The notes under the pieces: model-generated
The model's database searches: none
What the model saw: only the letters and a program-made list of their open reading frames with translations
Told to the model about the DNA's origin: nothing
NCBI RefSeq assembly: GCF_000292245.2
Contig: NZ_ALPT02000012.1
Coordinates: 1 to 64,000 of the forward strand
Source of the DNA: Alkalihalobacillus alcalophilus ATCC 27647 = CGMCC 1.3604
GTDB lineage: Bacteria; Bacillota; Bacilli; Bacillales; Bacillaceae_D
DNA: 64,000 bases
Reading direction: 5' to 3'
Translations under genes and position numbers: made by a program
Shown here: positions 33,389 through 42,202 of the stretch, piece by piece
Layout of the letters: every line of letters begins with the position of its first letter
Numbering within the stretch: position 1 is the stretch's first letter

Positions 33389-34579
33389 TTATTTAGTGAT
33401 TGTAGCAACAACGCCGGCACCAACTGTACGTCCACCTTCACGGATTGAGAACTTAGTACCTTCTTCAATCGCGATTGGAGAAATTAATTCTACAGTCATT
33501 TCGATGTTATCACCAGGCATTACCATCTCAACGCCTTCTGGAAGATGTACGATTCCAGTTACGTCAGTTGTACGGAAGTAGAACTGAGGACGGTAGTTAG
33601 AGAAGAATGGAGTGTGACGTCCACCTTCTTCTTTTGAAAGAACATAAACTTCAGCTTGGAAGTTTGTGTGTGGTGTAATTGTTCCTGGCTTAGCAAGAAC
33701 TTGACCACGTTGGATGTCATCACGAGATACACCACGTAGTAATGCACCAATGTTGTCACCAGCTTCAGCATAGTCAAGAAGCTTACGGAACATTTCTACT
33801 CCTGTTACAGTTGTAGAAGATTTTTCCTCAGCAAGACCAATGATGTCGATAACGTCACCAACATTAAGTTGTCCACGCTCTACACGACCTGTAGCAACCG
33901 TACCACGACCAGTGATTGAGAATACATCCTCAACTGGCATCATGAATGGCTTTTCAGTGTCACGTGGAGGAGTTGGGATATACTCATCAACTGCGTTCAT
34001 TAGTTCGATGATTTTCGCTTCCCACTCAGCGTCGCCTTCTAATGCTTTAAGAGCAGAACCTTGGATAACAGGAATGTCATCACCAGGGAAATCGTACTCA
34101 GAAAGAAGGTCACGTACTTCCATTTCTACTAATTCTAATAACTCTTCGTCATCAACCATGTCACATTTGTTTAAGAATACAACAAGGTAAGGTACACCTA
34201 CTTGACGAGAAAGTAAGATGTGCTCACGAGTTTGTGGCATTGGACCGTCAGCAGCAGATACTACTAAGATTCCTCCGTCCATTTGTGCAGCACCAGTGAT
34301 CATGTTTTTAACATAGTCAGCGTGTCCTGGGCAGTCAACGTGTGCATAGTGACGTGAGTCAGTTTCGTACTCAACGTGTGCAGTTGAGATTGTGATACCA
34401 CGCTCACGCTCTTCTGGAGCTCCGTCGATTGCGTCATATGCCATTGCAGTTCCTTTACCAGACTTTTTAGCAAGTACAGTAGTGATTGCTGCAGTTAGTG
34501 TTGTTTTACCATGGTCAACGTGTCCAATTGTACCAATATTGGCATGTGTTTTGGAACGATCGAATTTTTCTTTACCCAT
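33389..34579 (-). CDS. tuf: Elongation factor Tu
   Basis: This 396-residue GTPase has G1 GHVDHGKTT, switch I RERGITI, G3 DCPGHADY and G4 NKCD. Domains 2 and 3 follow (FSITGRGTVATGRVERG, SNYRPQFYFRTTDVTG). It delivers aminoacyl-tRNA to the ribosome. The 131-base spacer after fusA contains the hairpin GAAAGGTG/CACCTTTC (34627-34666), whose role is not known. Confidence 0.99.
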   Translation of the reverse strand: MGKEKFDRSKTHANIGTIGHVDHGKTTLTAAITTVLAKKSGKGTAMAYDAIDGAPEERERGITISTAHVEYETDSRHYAHVDCPGHADYVKNMITGAAQMDGGILVVSAADGPMPQTREHILLSRQVGVPYLVVFLNKCDMVDDEELLELVEMEVRDLLSEYDFPGDDIPVIQGSALKALEGDAEWEAKIIELMNAVDEYIPTPPRDTEKPFMMPVEDVFSITGRGTVATGRVERGQLNVGDVIDIIGLAEEKSSTTVTGVEMFRKLLDYAEAGDNIGALLRGVSRDDIQRGQVLAKPGTITPHTNFQAEVYVLSKEEGGRHTPFFSNYRPQFYFRTTDVTGIVHLPEGVEMVMPGDNIEMTVELISPIAIEEGTKFSIREGGRTVGAGVVATITK

Positions 34580-34710
34580 GATTCAATTCCTCCCTTAATA
34601 TAAGTATTTTAATTTTTTATGGATAAGAAAGGTGAATTACCCATTTATTATTGAATAACACCTTTCTTAGAATACAATAAAATGAAACGAGAAACAAATC
34701 TTAAAGGTCA

Positions 34711-36789
34711 TTATTGACCTGTTTGTTTCTTAATGATTTCTTCAGCGATGCTCTTAGGTACTTCTTCATAATGATCAAAGAACATTGAGTAAGTACCACG
34801 GCCTTGTGTACGAGAGCGAAGTGAAGTAGCATATCCGAACATTTCCGCTAATGGAACAAACGCTTTAACAGTTTGTGCATTACCACGAGCTTCCATACCT
34901 TCAACACGTCCACGACGAGCTGTAACATCACCCATGATATCACCCATGTACTCCTCAGGAATTACGATTTCCACTTTCATAAGTGGCTCTAGTAATACTG
35001 GGCTACATTTTGATTTAGCATTCTTAAGTGCCATAGAAGCGGCAATCTTAAACGCCATCTCAGATGAATCGACATCATGATAAGAACCGTCAAAAAGTTT
35101 TGCTTTGATATCGATGATTGGGAAACCAGCGATCATACCATTGTCTAGAGCTTCTGAAATACCCGCTTCAACTGAACCGATGTATTCACGTGGAACTACT
35201 CCACCGACAATCGCATTTTCAAATTCAAAACCTGCTCCCTCTTCGTTAGGTGAGAATTCAATCCAAACGTGACCAAATTGACCGCGTCCACCAGACTGAC
35301 GAACAAACTTACCTTCAACTTGTGCTGTTTGACGAATTGTCTCACGATAAGATACTTGTGGAGCACCAACATTTGCTTCTACTTTGAATTCACGTCTCAT
35401 ACGATCAACAATGATATCAAGGTGAAGTTCACCCATACCACCGATGATTGTTTGACCAGTTTCTTCATCAGTATGTGTTTTAAATGTTGGATCTTCTTCT
35501 GCAAGCTTAGCAAGAGCGATACCCATTTTATCTTGGTCTGCTTTTGACTTAGGCTCAACAGATAAGTGAATAACAGGCTCTGGGAACTGCATTGACTCTA
35601 AAATAACAAGGTTTTTCTCATCACAAAGAGTATCACCAGTTGTTGTATCTTTTAATCCAACTGCCGCTGCAATATCACCTGAGTAAACCGTAGAGATTTC
35701 CTCACGAGAATTCGCATGCATTTGAAGGATACGACCAACACGCTCACGCTTGTCTTTAGTTGCATTACGCACATAAGAACCAGAGTTAAGCGTTCCAGAG
35801 TAAACTCGGAAGAATGTTAGTTTACCTACAAAAGGATCTGTCATTACTTTAAAAGCAAGTGCTGCGAATGGTTGATCATCACCAGGTTCGCGAGTTACTT
35901 CTTCTTCAGTATCTGGCACATGTCCACGAATCGCCGCTACATCTAGCGGTGATGGTAGATAAGCAAGAACTGCATCAAGAAGTGCTTGAACACCTTTGTT
36001 TTTGAAAGCAGAACCACAAATGACTGGATAGAACTCAACGTTACATGTTCCTTTACGGATTGCAGCCATAAGCTCTTCATTTGTTAACTCTTCACCTTCA
36101 AGATATTTCATCATAAGTTCTTCATCTAACTCAGCTACTGCTTCGATTAAAGACTCACGTAATTCAGTTGCTTGATCTTTTAGATCAGCAGGAATTTCAG
36201 TGATTTCCCAATCTTGGCCTAAGTCATCTTTAGAAATATGAGCAACCATTTCAATTAAGTCAATGTAGCCTGTGAATTCATCTTCAGCTCCAATTGGTAA
36301 TTGAATTGGATGTGCGTTCGCTTGTAGACGATCGCGTAATGTTCCAACAGAGTACATAAAGTCTGCACCTGTTTTGTCCATTTTGTTAATGAAAACAATA
36401 CGTGGAACACCATAAGTAGTTGCTTGACGCCATACCGTTTCTGTTTGCGGTTCAACACCAGACTGTGCATCAAGTACCGCTACAGCTCCATCTAGTACAC
36501 GTAAAGAACGTTCAACCTCAACCGTAAAGTCTACGTGTCCAGGTGTATCAATGATATTGATACGGTGATCTTTCCATTGTGCTGTTGTCGCAGCAGATGT
36601 GATAGTAATACCACGCTCTTGCTCTTGCTCCATCCAGTCCATTTGAGAAGCACCTTCGTGTGTTTCACCAATTTTGTGCACACGACCTGTGTAGTATAAA
36701 ATACGCTCAGTTGCCGTCGTTTTACCGGCATCGATGTGAGCCATGATGCCAATATTACGCGTATCTTTTAAGGAGAATTCTCTAGCCAT
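34711..36789 (-). CDS. fusA: Elongation factor G
   Basis: This 692-residue translocase GTPase has G1 AHIDAGKTT, G2 RGITITSA, G3 DTPGHVDF and G4 NKMD, and five domains in order. Domain IV contains VGAPQVSYRETI and GGRGQFGHVWIEFSP. Length is normal. It is in the str operon rpsL-rpsG-fusA-tuf. Confidence 0.99.
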   Translation of the reverse strand: MAREFSLKDTRNIGIMAHIDAGKTTATERILYYTGRVHKIGETHEGASQMDWMEQEQERGITITSAATTAQWKDHRINIIDTPGHVDFTVEVERSLRVLDGAVAVLDAQSGVEPQTETVWRQATTYGVPRIVFINKMDKTGADFMYSVGTLRDRLQANAHPIQLPIGAEDEFTGYIDLIEMVAHISKDDLGQDWEITEIPADLKDQATELRESLIEAVAELDEELMMKYLEGEELTNEELMAAIRKGTCNVEFYPVICGSAFKNKGVQALLDAVLAYLPSPLDVAAIRGHVPDTEEEVTREPGDDQPFAALAFKVMTDPFVGKLTFFRVYSGTLNSGSYVRNATKDKRERVGRILQMHANSREEISTVYSGDIAAAVGLKDTTTGDTLCDEKNLVILESMQFPEPVIHLSVEPKSKADQDKMGIALAKLAEEDPTFKTHTDEETGQTIIGGMGELHLDIIVDRMRREFKVEANVGAPQVSYRETIRQTAQVEGKFVRQSGGRGQFGHVWIEFSPNEEGAGFEFENAIVGGVVPREYIGSVEAGISEALDNGMIAGFPIIDIKAKLFDGSYHDVDSSEMAFKIAASMALKNAKSKCSPVLLEPLMKVEIVIPEEYMGDIMGDVTARRGRVEGMEARGNAQTVKAFVPLAEMFGYATSLRSRTQGRGTYSMFFDHYEEVPKSIAEEIIKKQTGQ

Positions 36790-36837
36790 ATTGTATTTCT
36801 CCTTCCTGCAATTGAATTAGTTATAATAAAACCAATC

Positions 36838-37308
36838 TTACCAACGATAGTGAGCAAACGCTTTGTTCGCTTCAGCCATCTTATGCGTATCTTCACGCTT
36901 CTTCACTGATGCTCCACTGTTATTAGCAGCATCAAGAATTTCGTTAGCTAAACGCTCTTCCATCGTTTTTTCTCCACGAAGACGAGAGTAGTTTACTAAC
37001 CAACGAAGACCTAAAGTTGTACGACGCTCAGGTTTAACTTCGATCGGCACTTGATAGTTTGCACCACCAACACGACGAGCTTTAACCTCAAGTACAGGCA
37101 TAATGTTCTTTAACGCTTGGTCAAATACTTCCATAGGTTCTTTGCCACTGCGTTCTTTCACTAGTTCAAACGCGTTATATAAAATCGTTTGAGCTACACC
37201 ACGCTTACCATCTACCATTAGGCGATTGATTAAACGAGTAACTAGCTTTGAATTATAAATTGGATCAGGTAACACATCACGACGAGCTACGGGTCCTTTA
37301 CGAGGCAT
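36838..37308 (-). CDS. rpsG: 30S ribosomal protein S7
   Basis: This 156-residue protein starts MPRKGPVARRDVLPDPIYNS and has VRRVGGANYQVP-like sequence (ARRVGGANYQVPIEVKPERR) and tail ANKAFAHYRW. It nucleates assembly of the 30S head. It lies 41 bases after rpsL. Confidence 0.99.
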   Translation of the reverse strand: MPRKGPVARRDVLPDPIYNSKLVTRLINRLMVDGKRGVAQTILYNAFELVKERSGKEPMEVFDQALKNIMPVLEVKARRVGGANYQVPIEVKPERRTTLGLRWLVNYSRLRGEKTMEERLANEILDAANNSGASVKKREDTHKMAEANKAFAHYRW

Positions 37309-37349
37309 ATCATTCCCCTCCTTTCAACAAAATACTTATTATCAAATGA

Positions 37350-37769
37350 TTACTTTTTCTCTTTTGGACGCTTTGTACCATACTTCGAACGTCCTTGCAT
37401 ACGATTTTGAACACCGGCTGTATCCAATGCTCCACGAACAATGTGATAACGTACCCCTGGTAAGTCTTTTACACGACCACCACGAATTAGCACGACACTG
37501 TGCTCTTGTAAGTTATGTCCAATACCCGGGATGTAAGCAGTAACCTCGATTTGGTTCGTTAAGCGAACACGAGCATATTTACGAAGTGCTGAGTTTGGTT
37601 TCTTTGGTGTCATTGTACCAACACGAGTACAAACTCCGCGCTTTTGTGGTGAAGATAGATTTGTTTGAGACTTTTTAAAGCTGTTGTAGCCTTTATTAAG
37701 TGCAGGTGAATCTGATTTCTTCACTTTATCTACGCGACCTTTACGAATTAACTGGTTAATTGTAGGCAT
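37350..37769 (-). CDS. rpsL: 30S ribosomal protein S12
   Basis: This 139-residue protein has the decoding-centre loops TPKKPNSALRKYARV and GRVKDLPGVRYH. The lysines linked to streptomycin resistance (in KKPNS and GRVKD) are the sensitive forms. It is first of the str genes after the L7Ae-like gene. Confidence 0.99.
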   Translation of the reverse strand: MPTINQLIRKGRVDKVKKSDSPALNKGYNSFKKSQTNLSSPQKRGVCTRVGTMTPKKPNSALRKYARVRLTNQIEVTAYIPGIGHNLQEHSVVLIRGGRVKDLPGVRYHIVRGALDTAGVQNRMQGRSKYGTKRPKEKK

Positions 37770-37881
37770 GTTTTTGTTCCTCCTTTCCTTTCATAAAATA
37801 AGACCACAGTTCCTGGTGGTTCATATTTTGGCAAAAGTAAAGTTCTTGCCAAACGGTAGACCCCGATTGGCAAAAACATTA

Positions 37882-38130
37882 TTATATCTTTATCGCAACC
37901 GCAGCTGCTCCTACCTCAATTTTACATGCTTTGCCAAGCATTTCCATTGAGTCGACATATATGATTGGTATCTCTTTTGCTTTCGCCAACGCTTCTACCT
38001 TATGAATAATTCGGTACTCAGCATCTTTGGCAATATACACTTCTGATACTTCTTCATTGTCTAAAGATCTTAACGTTTGTTTCGTACCTATGACTAGTTG
38101 ATTAGCCTGCATTACTTTTTCATAAGACAT
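37882..38130 (-). CDS. rplGB: L7Ae-family ribosomal/K-turn-binding protein (YbxF)
   Basis: This 82-residue protein begins MSYEKVMQANQLVIGTKQTL and ends LGKACKIEVGAAAVAIKI, the L7Ae/L30e/Gadd45 fold signature. B. subtilis YbxF binds kink-turn RNA and associates with ribosomes. ATG 38130 has GGAGG 7 bases upstream; upstream extension to 38166 lacks a site. It is conserved between rpoC and rpsL. Confidence 0.95.
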   Translation of the reverse strand: MSYEKVMQANQLVIGTKQTLRSLDNEEVSEVYIAKDAEYRIIHKVEALAKAKEIPIIYVDSMEMLGKACKIEVGAAAVAIKI

Positions 38131-38310
38131 GTATAATCCTCCAAAGCAATACGTTCTTTGGCACACTTTGATATCTTATCACCGACGATATCTTCATGTC
38201 AACCTATTATTGTAATAAATTTGCTATATCTAGCATAAGAAGCTTACTTTCAAATCAGATAAGGAAGTGACCGTGGATTCTTCATTAGAATCCAACTGGT
38301 CACAATAACC

Positions 38311-41300
38311 TTATTCGTTTGTAATTAGTTCTTCTAAATCTAGATTTTCTTCTTTAACGGCATCCATTTCCTCATATTTAGAAAGGATATTTAAATTACG
38401 GTAACGATTCATACCTGTTCCAGCTGGTACAAGCTTACCGATGATAACATTTTCTTTAAGACCAAGGAGCTCATCACGTTTTCCTTTAATCGCTGCATCC
38501 GTTAAGACACGAGTCGTTTCTTGGAACGAAGCCGCTGATAAGAATGAATCTGTTTCAAGAGAGGCTTTCGTAATACCAAGTAAGACAGGACGACCTGTTG
38601 CTGGACGTTTTCCACCAATTAATACATCTCGGTTTTCGTCATTGAAATGTTGAATCTCAATAAGTGATCCTGGCAATACTTTCGTTTCCCCAGCATCGAC
38701 AACACGGATTTTACGTAACATTTGACGAACCATTACCTCAACGTGCTTGTCACCAATTTCTACCCCTTGCATACGGTATACTTTTTGTACTTCACGTAAT
38801 AGGTACTCTTGTACGCCATTAACACCTTTTACTTTTAATAACTCTTTCGGATCGATCGAACCTTCAGTTAGTGTTCCACCTGGTTCGATAACATCACCAA
38901 CGGATACTTTGATACGAGAACCATAAGGAATAGCATATGCTTTTGATTCCATAGGACCTTTTAAAGTAACTTCGCGTTTGTCGCCTTCCTTAATATCAAC
39001 AACTTCTCCTTCGAATTCAGAAATAACCGCTTGCCCTTTCGGATTACGAGCTTCGAATAGCTCTTGAATACGTGGAAGACCTTGTGTAATATCATCTCCG
39101 GCTACCCCACCTGTATGGAAAGTACGCATCGTTAACTGGGTTCCTGGCTCACCGATAGATTGAGCTGCGATAATTCCAACCGCTTCTCCAACCTCAACAT
39201 CGCTACCAGTTGCTAAGTTACGACCGTAACATTTCTTACATACACCATGTCTTGTATCACAAGTAAATACAGAACGGATATGAAGCTTCTCAATATCAGC
39301 ATCAAGAATTGCTTTTGCAACATCTTCATCAATTAAATCATTTTTCTTCACAATAACTTCAGAGCTTTCAGGATGGCGAACTGTCTTGAATGCAACACGA
39401 CCAACTAAACGATCGTATAAATCTTCAATGACTTCGTTTCCTTCCTTAATCGCTGCTACCTCTAGACCACGGTCTGTACCACAATCTGTCTCACGCACGA
39501 TAACATCTTGAGCAACATCAACAAGACGACGAGTTAAGTAACCTGAATCGGCCGTTTTAAGGGCAGTATCAGCAAGACCTTTACGAGCACCGTGGGTTGA
39601 GATGAAGTATTCTAATACCGTCAGACCCTCACGGAAACTTGAACGGATTGGAAGTTCAATGATACGTCCAGATGGATTGGCCATTAATCCACGCATACCA
39701 GCTAACTGTGTAAAGTTAGAGGCGTTACCACGGGCACCAGAGTCACTCATCATAAAGATTGGGTTACGCTTATCAAGTGTAAGCATTAACTTATCTTGAA
39801 TAACATCCTTGGCCTTACTCCATACAGAAATAACTCGGTCATATCTTTCTTCTTCCGTAATTAAACCACGACGGAATTGCTTTGTAATACGGTCTACCTT
39901 TATTTCTGCTTCTGCTAAAATTTCCTTCTTCTCAGCAAGAACAACGATATCGGCAACCCCTACCGTAATACCAGCTTTCGTTGAGTATTTGAATCCTAAA
40001 TCCTTCATACGGTCAAGCATCTTAGAAGTTTCTGTAATCTTAAACTTCTTAAATACCTCGGCAATAACATTACCTAAGAAACCTTTTTTAAATGGAGATA
40101 CAACGTCTCTATTTAAGAATTCTGTCCTAACATCAGTCGTACTTGGCACTAAATACTTACTCGGAGTCTCTACTTCAAGATTCGTATCAGAAGGCTCGTT
40201 AATGTACGGGAATGTTTCAGGCAAAATTTCATTAAAAATCAATTTACCAACTGTTGTTAATAACAACAAGTTGTTTTGCTCTTCTGTAAATGTTGGTTTA
40301 TTTAAAGAAGAAACGGGAACCGCAATACGGGAATGTAAGTGTACATATCCATTTTGATAAGCTAACAACGCTTCGTTTGTATCTTTGAATGTTGCTCCTT
40401 CACCTTTTGCATCATCGCGTTCCATTGTTAAATAATAGTTACCTAAAACCATATCCTGGGACGGTGTAACAACTGGTTTACCATCTTTAGGGTTTAGGAT
40501 GTTTTGTGCCGCAAGCATTAAAATACGAGCTTCTGCTTGAGCTTCTGCCGATAAAGGAACGTGAACGGCCATTTGGTCTCCGTCAAAGTCGGCATTATAC
40601 GCTGTACATACTAATGGATGTAGACGAATAGCACGACCTTCAACAAGGATTGGCTCGAACGCTTGAATTCCTAAACGGTGAAGTGTTGGTGCACGGTTAA
40701 GCAAAACTGGGTGTTCACGAATAACTTCTTCTAAGACATCCCAAACTTCAGGTTGGATCCGTTCAACTTTACGTTTTGCACTCTTAATATTATGTGCCAA
40801 TCCTTTGCTAACAAGCTCTTTCATAACAAAAGGTTTGAACAACTCAAGTGCCATTTCTTTCGGTAAACCACATTGGTACATCTTTAAGTTAGGTCCTACA
40901 ACGATAACCGAACGTCCAGAGTAGTCAACACGTTTACCTAGTAAGTTTTGACGGAAACGTCCTTGTTTCCCTTTTAACATATGTGAAAGGGATTTTAATG
41001 GACGGTTACCTGGTCCAGTAACTGGACGACCACGACGACCATTATCAATTAAAGCATCAACCGCTTCTTGAAGCATCCGTTTTTCATTTTGAACAATGAT
41101 GTTTGGTGCTCCTAAGTCTAATAAACGCTTTAATCGGTTATTACGGTTAATCACTCGGCGGTAAAGGTCATTTAAATCTGAAGTTGCAAATCGACCACCG
41201 TCTAGCTGAACCATTGGACGTAATTCAGGTGGAATAACAGGAAGTACATCTAAGATCATCCAAGATGGTTCGTTTCCTGAATTACGGAATGCTTCTAATA

Positions 41301-41934
41301 CTTCAAGACGTTTAATCGCACGAGTACGACGTTGTCCCTGAGCTGTAAGAAGCTCTTCTTTTAATGAATCGACTTCTTTTTCTAAATCAATGTCCGCTAA
41401 AAGCTTACGAATCGCTTCGGCTCCCATTTGAGCAGTAAAAGAACGACCATATTTATCGTAGTAAGCACGATATTCTTTTTCGGATAGAAGTTGTTTCTTT
41501 TCTAATGGTGTATCACCATTATCTGTCACAACGTAAGAAGCAAAGTAAATAACCTCTTCTAAAGAACGTGGTGACATATCTAAAACAAGACCCATACGAC
41601 TTGGAATTCCTTTGAAATACCAAATATGCGAAACAGGTGCAGCAAGTTCAATATGTCCCATGCGCTCACGGCGTACTTTTGATCGTGTAACTTCTACGCC
41701 ACAACGGTCACAAACTACACCTTTATAACGAACGCGTTTGTATTTTCCACAATGACATTCCCAGTCTTTTTGCGGTCCAAAAATACGCTCACAGAAAAGG
41801 CCATCTTTTTCAGGCTTTAATGTACGATAGTTAATCGTTTCTGGCTTTTTCACTTCTCCTCTTGACCAAGAACGAATCTTGTTTGGAGAAGCAAGACCAA
41901 TTTTCATATATTCGAAGTTATTTACATCTAACAA
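38311..41934 (-). CDS. rpoC: RNA polymerase beta-prime subunit
   Basis: This protein of about 1207 residues starts at TTG 41934 (LDVNNFEYMKIGLASPN) with GGGAGG 8 bases upstream. The open frame to 42018 has no ribosome site. An N-terminal zinc ribbon (CHCGK, CDRCG) is present. The active-site motif NADFDGDQMAVH is intact, as are the second zinc site CDTRHGVCKKC and the trigger loop TMRTFHTGGVAG. It is separated from rpoB by an unusually long structured spacer. Confidence 0.98.
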   Translation of the reverse strand: MLDVNNFEYMKIGLASPNKIRSWSRGEVKKPETINYRTLKPEKDGLFCERIFGPQKDWECHCGKYKRVRYKGVVCDRCGVEVTRSKVRRERMGHIELAAPVSHIWYFKGIPSRMGLVLDMSPRSLEEVIYFASYVVTDNGDTPLEKKQLLSEKEYRAYYDKYGRSFTAQMGAEAIRKLLADIDLEKEVDSLKEELLTAQGQRRTRAIKRLEVLEAFRNSGNEPSWMILDVLPVIPPELRPMVQLDGGRFATSDLNDLYRRVINRNNRLKRLLDLGAPNIIVQNEKRMLQEAVDALIDNGRRGRPVTGPGNRPLKSLSHMLKGKQGRFRQNLLGKRVDYSGRSVIVVGPNLKMYQCGLPKEMALELFKPFVMKELVSKGLAHNIKSAKRKVERIQPEVWDVLEEVIREHPVLLNRAPTLHRLGIQAFEPILVEGRAIRLHPLVCTAYNADFDGDQMAVHVPLSAEAQAEARILMLAAQNILNPKDGKPVVTPSQDMVLGNYYLTMERDDAKGEGATFKDTNEALLAYQNGYVHLHSRIAVPVSSLNKPTFTEEQNNLLLLTTVGKLIFNEILPETFPYINEPSDTNLEVETPSKYLVPSTTDVRTEFLNRDVVSPFKKGFLGNVIAEVFKKFKITETSKMLDRMKDLGFKYSTKAGITVGVADIVVLAEKKEILAEAEIKVDRITKQFRRGLITEEERYDRVISVWSKAKDVIQDKLMLTLDKRNPIFMMSDSGARGNASNFTQLAGMRGLMANPSGRIIELPIRSSFREGLTVLEYFISTHGARKGLADTALKTADSGYLTRRLVDVAQDVIVRETDCGTDRGLEVAAIKEGNEVIEDLYDRLVGRVAFKTVRHPESSEVIVKKNDLIDEDVAKAILDADIEKLHIRSVFTCDTRHGVCKKCYGRNLATGSDVEVGEAVGIIAAQSIGEPGTQLTMRTFHTGGVAGDDITQGLPRIQELFEARNPKGQAVISEFEGEVVDIKEGDKREVTLKGPMESKAYAIPYGSRIKVSVGDVIEPGGTLTEGSIDPKELLKVKGVNGVQEYLLREVQKVYRMQGVEIGDKHVEVMVRQMLRKIRVVDAGETKVLPGSLIEIQHFNDENRDVLIGGKRPATGRPVLLGITKASLETDSFLSAASFQETTRVLTDAAIKGKRDELLGLKENVIIGKLVPAGTGMNRYRNLNILSKYEEMDAVKEENLDLEELITNE

Positions 41935-42034
41935 GGGGCCAACCTCCCTTTTAGTTTCCAAGTCTTGTGCAAAACACGGAATTGACGAACATTTTATACC
42001 ACAACTTCTCAGCCCCAACTACCGATGAGAAGAA

Positions 42035-42069
42035 GGGAAAAGGGATCTAGTGATACTAGTCCCTTGCCC
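42035..42069 (-). other. Hairpin in the long rpoB-rpoC spacer
   Basis: On the minus strand GGGCAAGGGACTAG pairs with CTAGATCCCTTTTCCC, with one bulge, around a short TATCA-containing loop. It lies in a 268-base gap between rpoB and rpoC that has no gene. It is not followed by a clean T-run, so it may be an RNA processing or stability element rather than a terminator. Confidence 0.5.
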
Positions 42070-42202
42070 ACAGGATGTGAGACACTCACTCCCTGCGTAC
42101 TTATGGTCTAGCTGCAAATGGCAGGAACTCGAGTAATATCACCCACCTATAGAGTAGAGTATTTACTCCTCATTCCTAAATGCCATTTTTCGCTTTTCTT
42201 AC

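Noticed and set aside
38241..38310. Hairpin after rpoC (GTGACC..GGATTC and GAATCC..GGTCAC) considered as a terminator
   Set aside because: Stem arms pair well, but no T-run follows on the minus strand. Kept only as a possible structured spacer, not called.
39809..40357. 182-codon plus-strand open frame inside rpoC
   Set aside because: It is the antisense shadow of the conserved rpoC coding sequence; the residues show no family features and there is no ribosome site.
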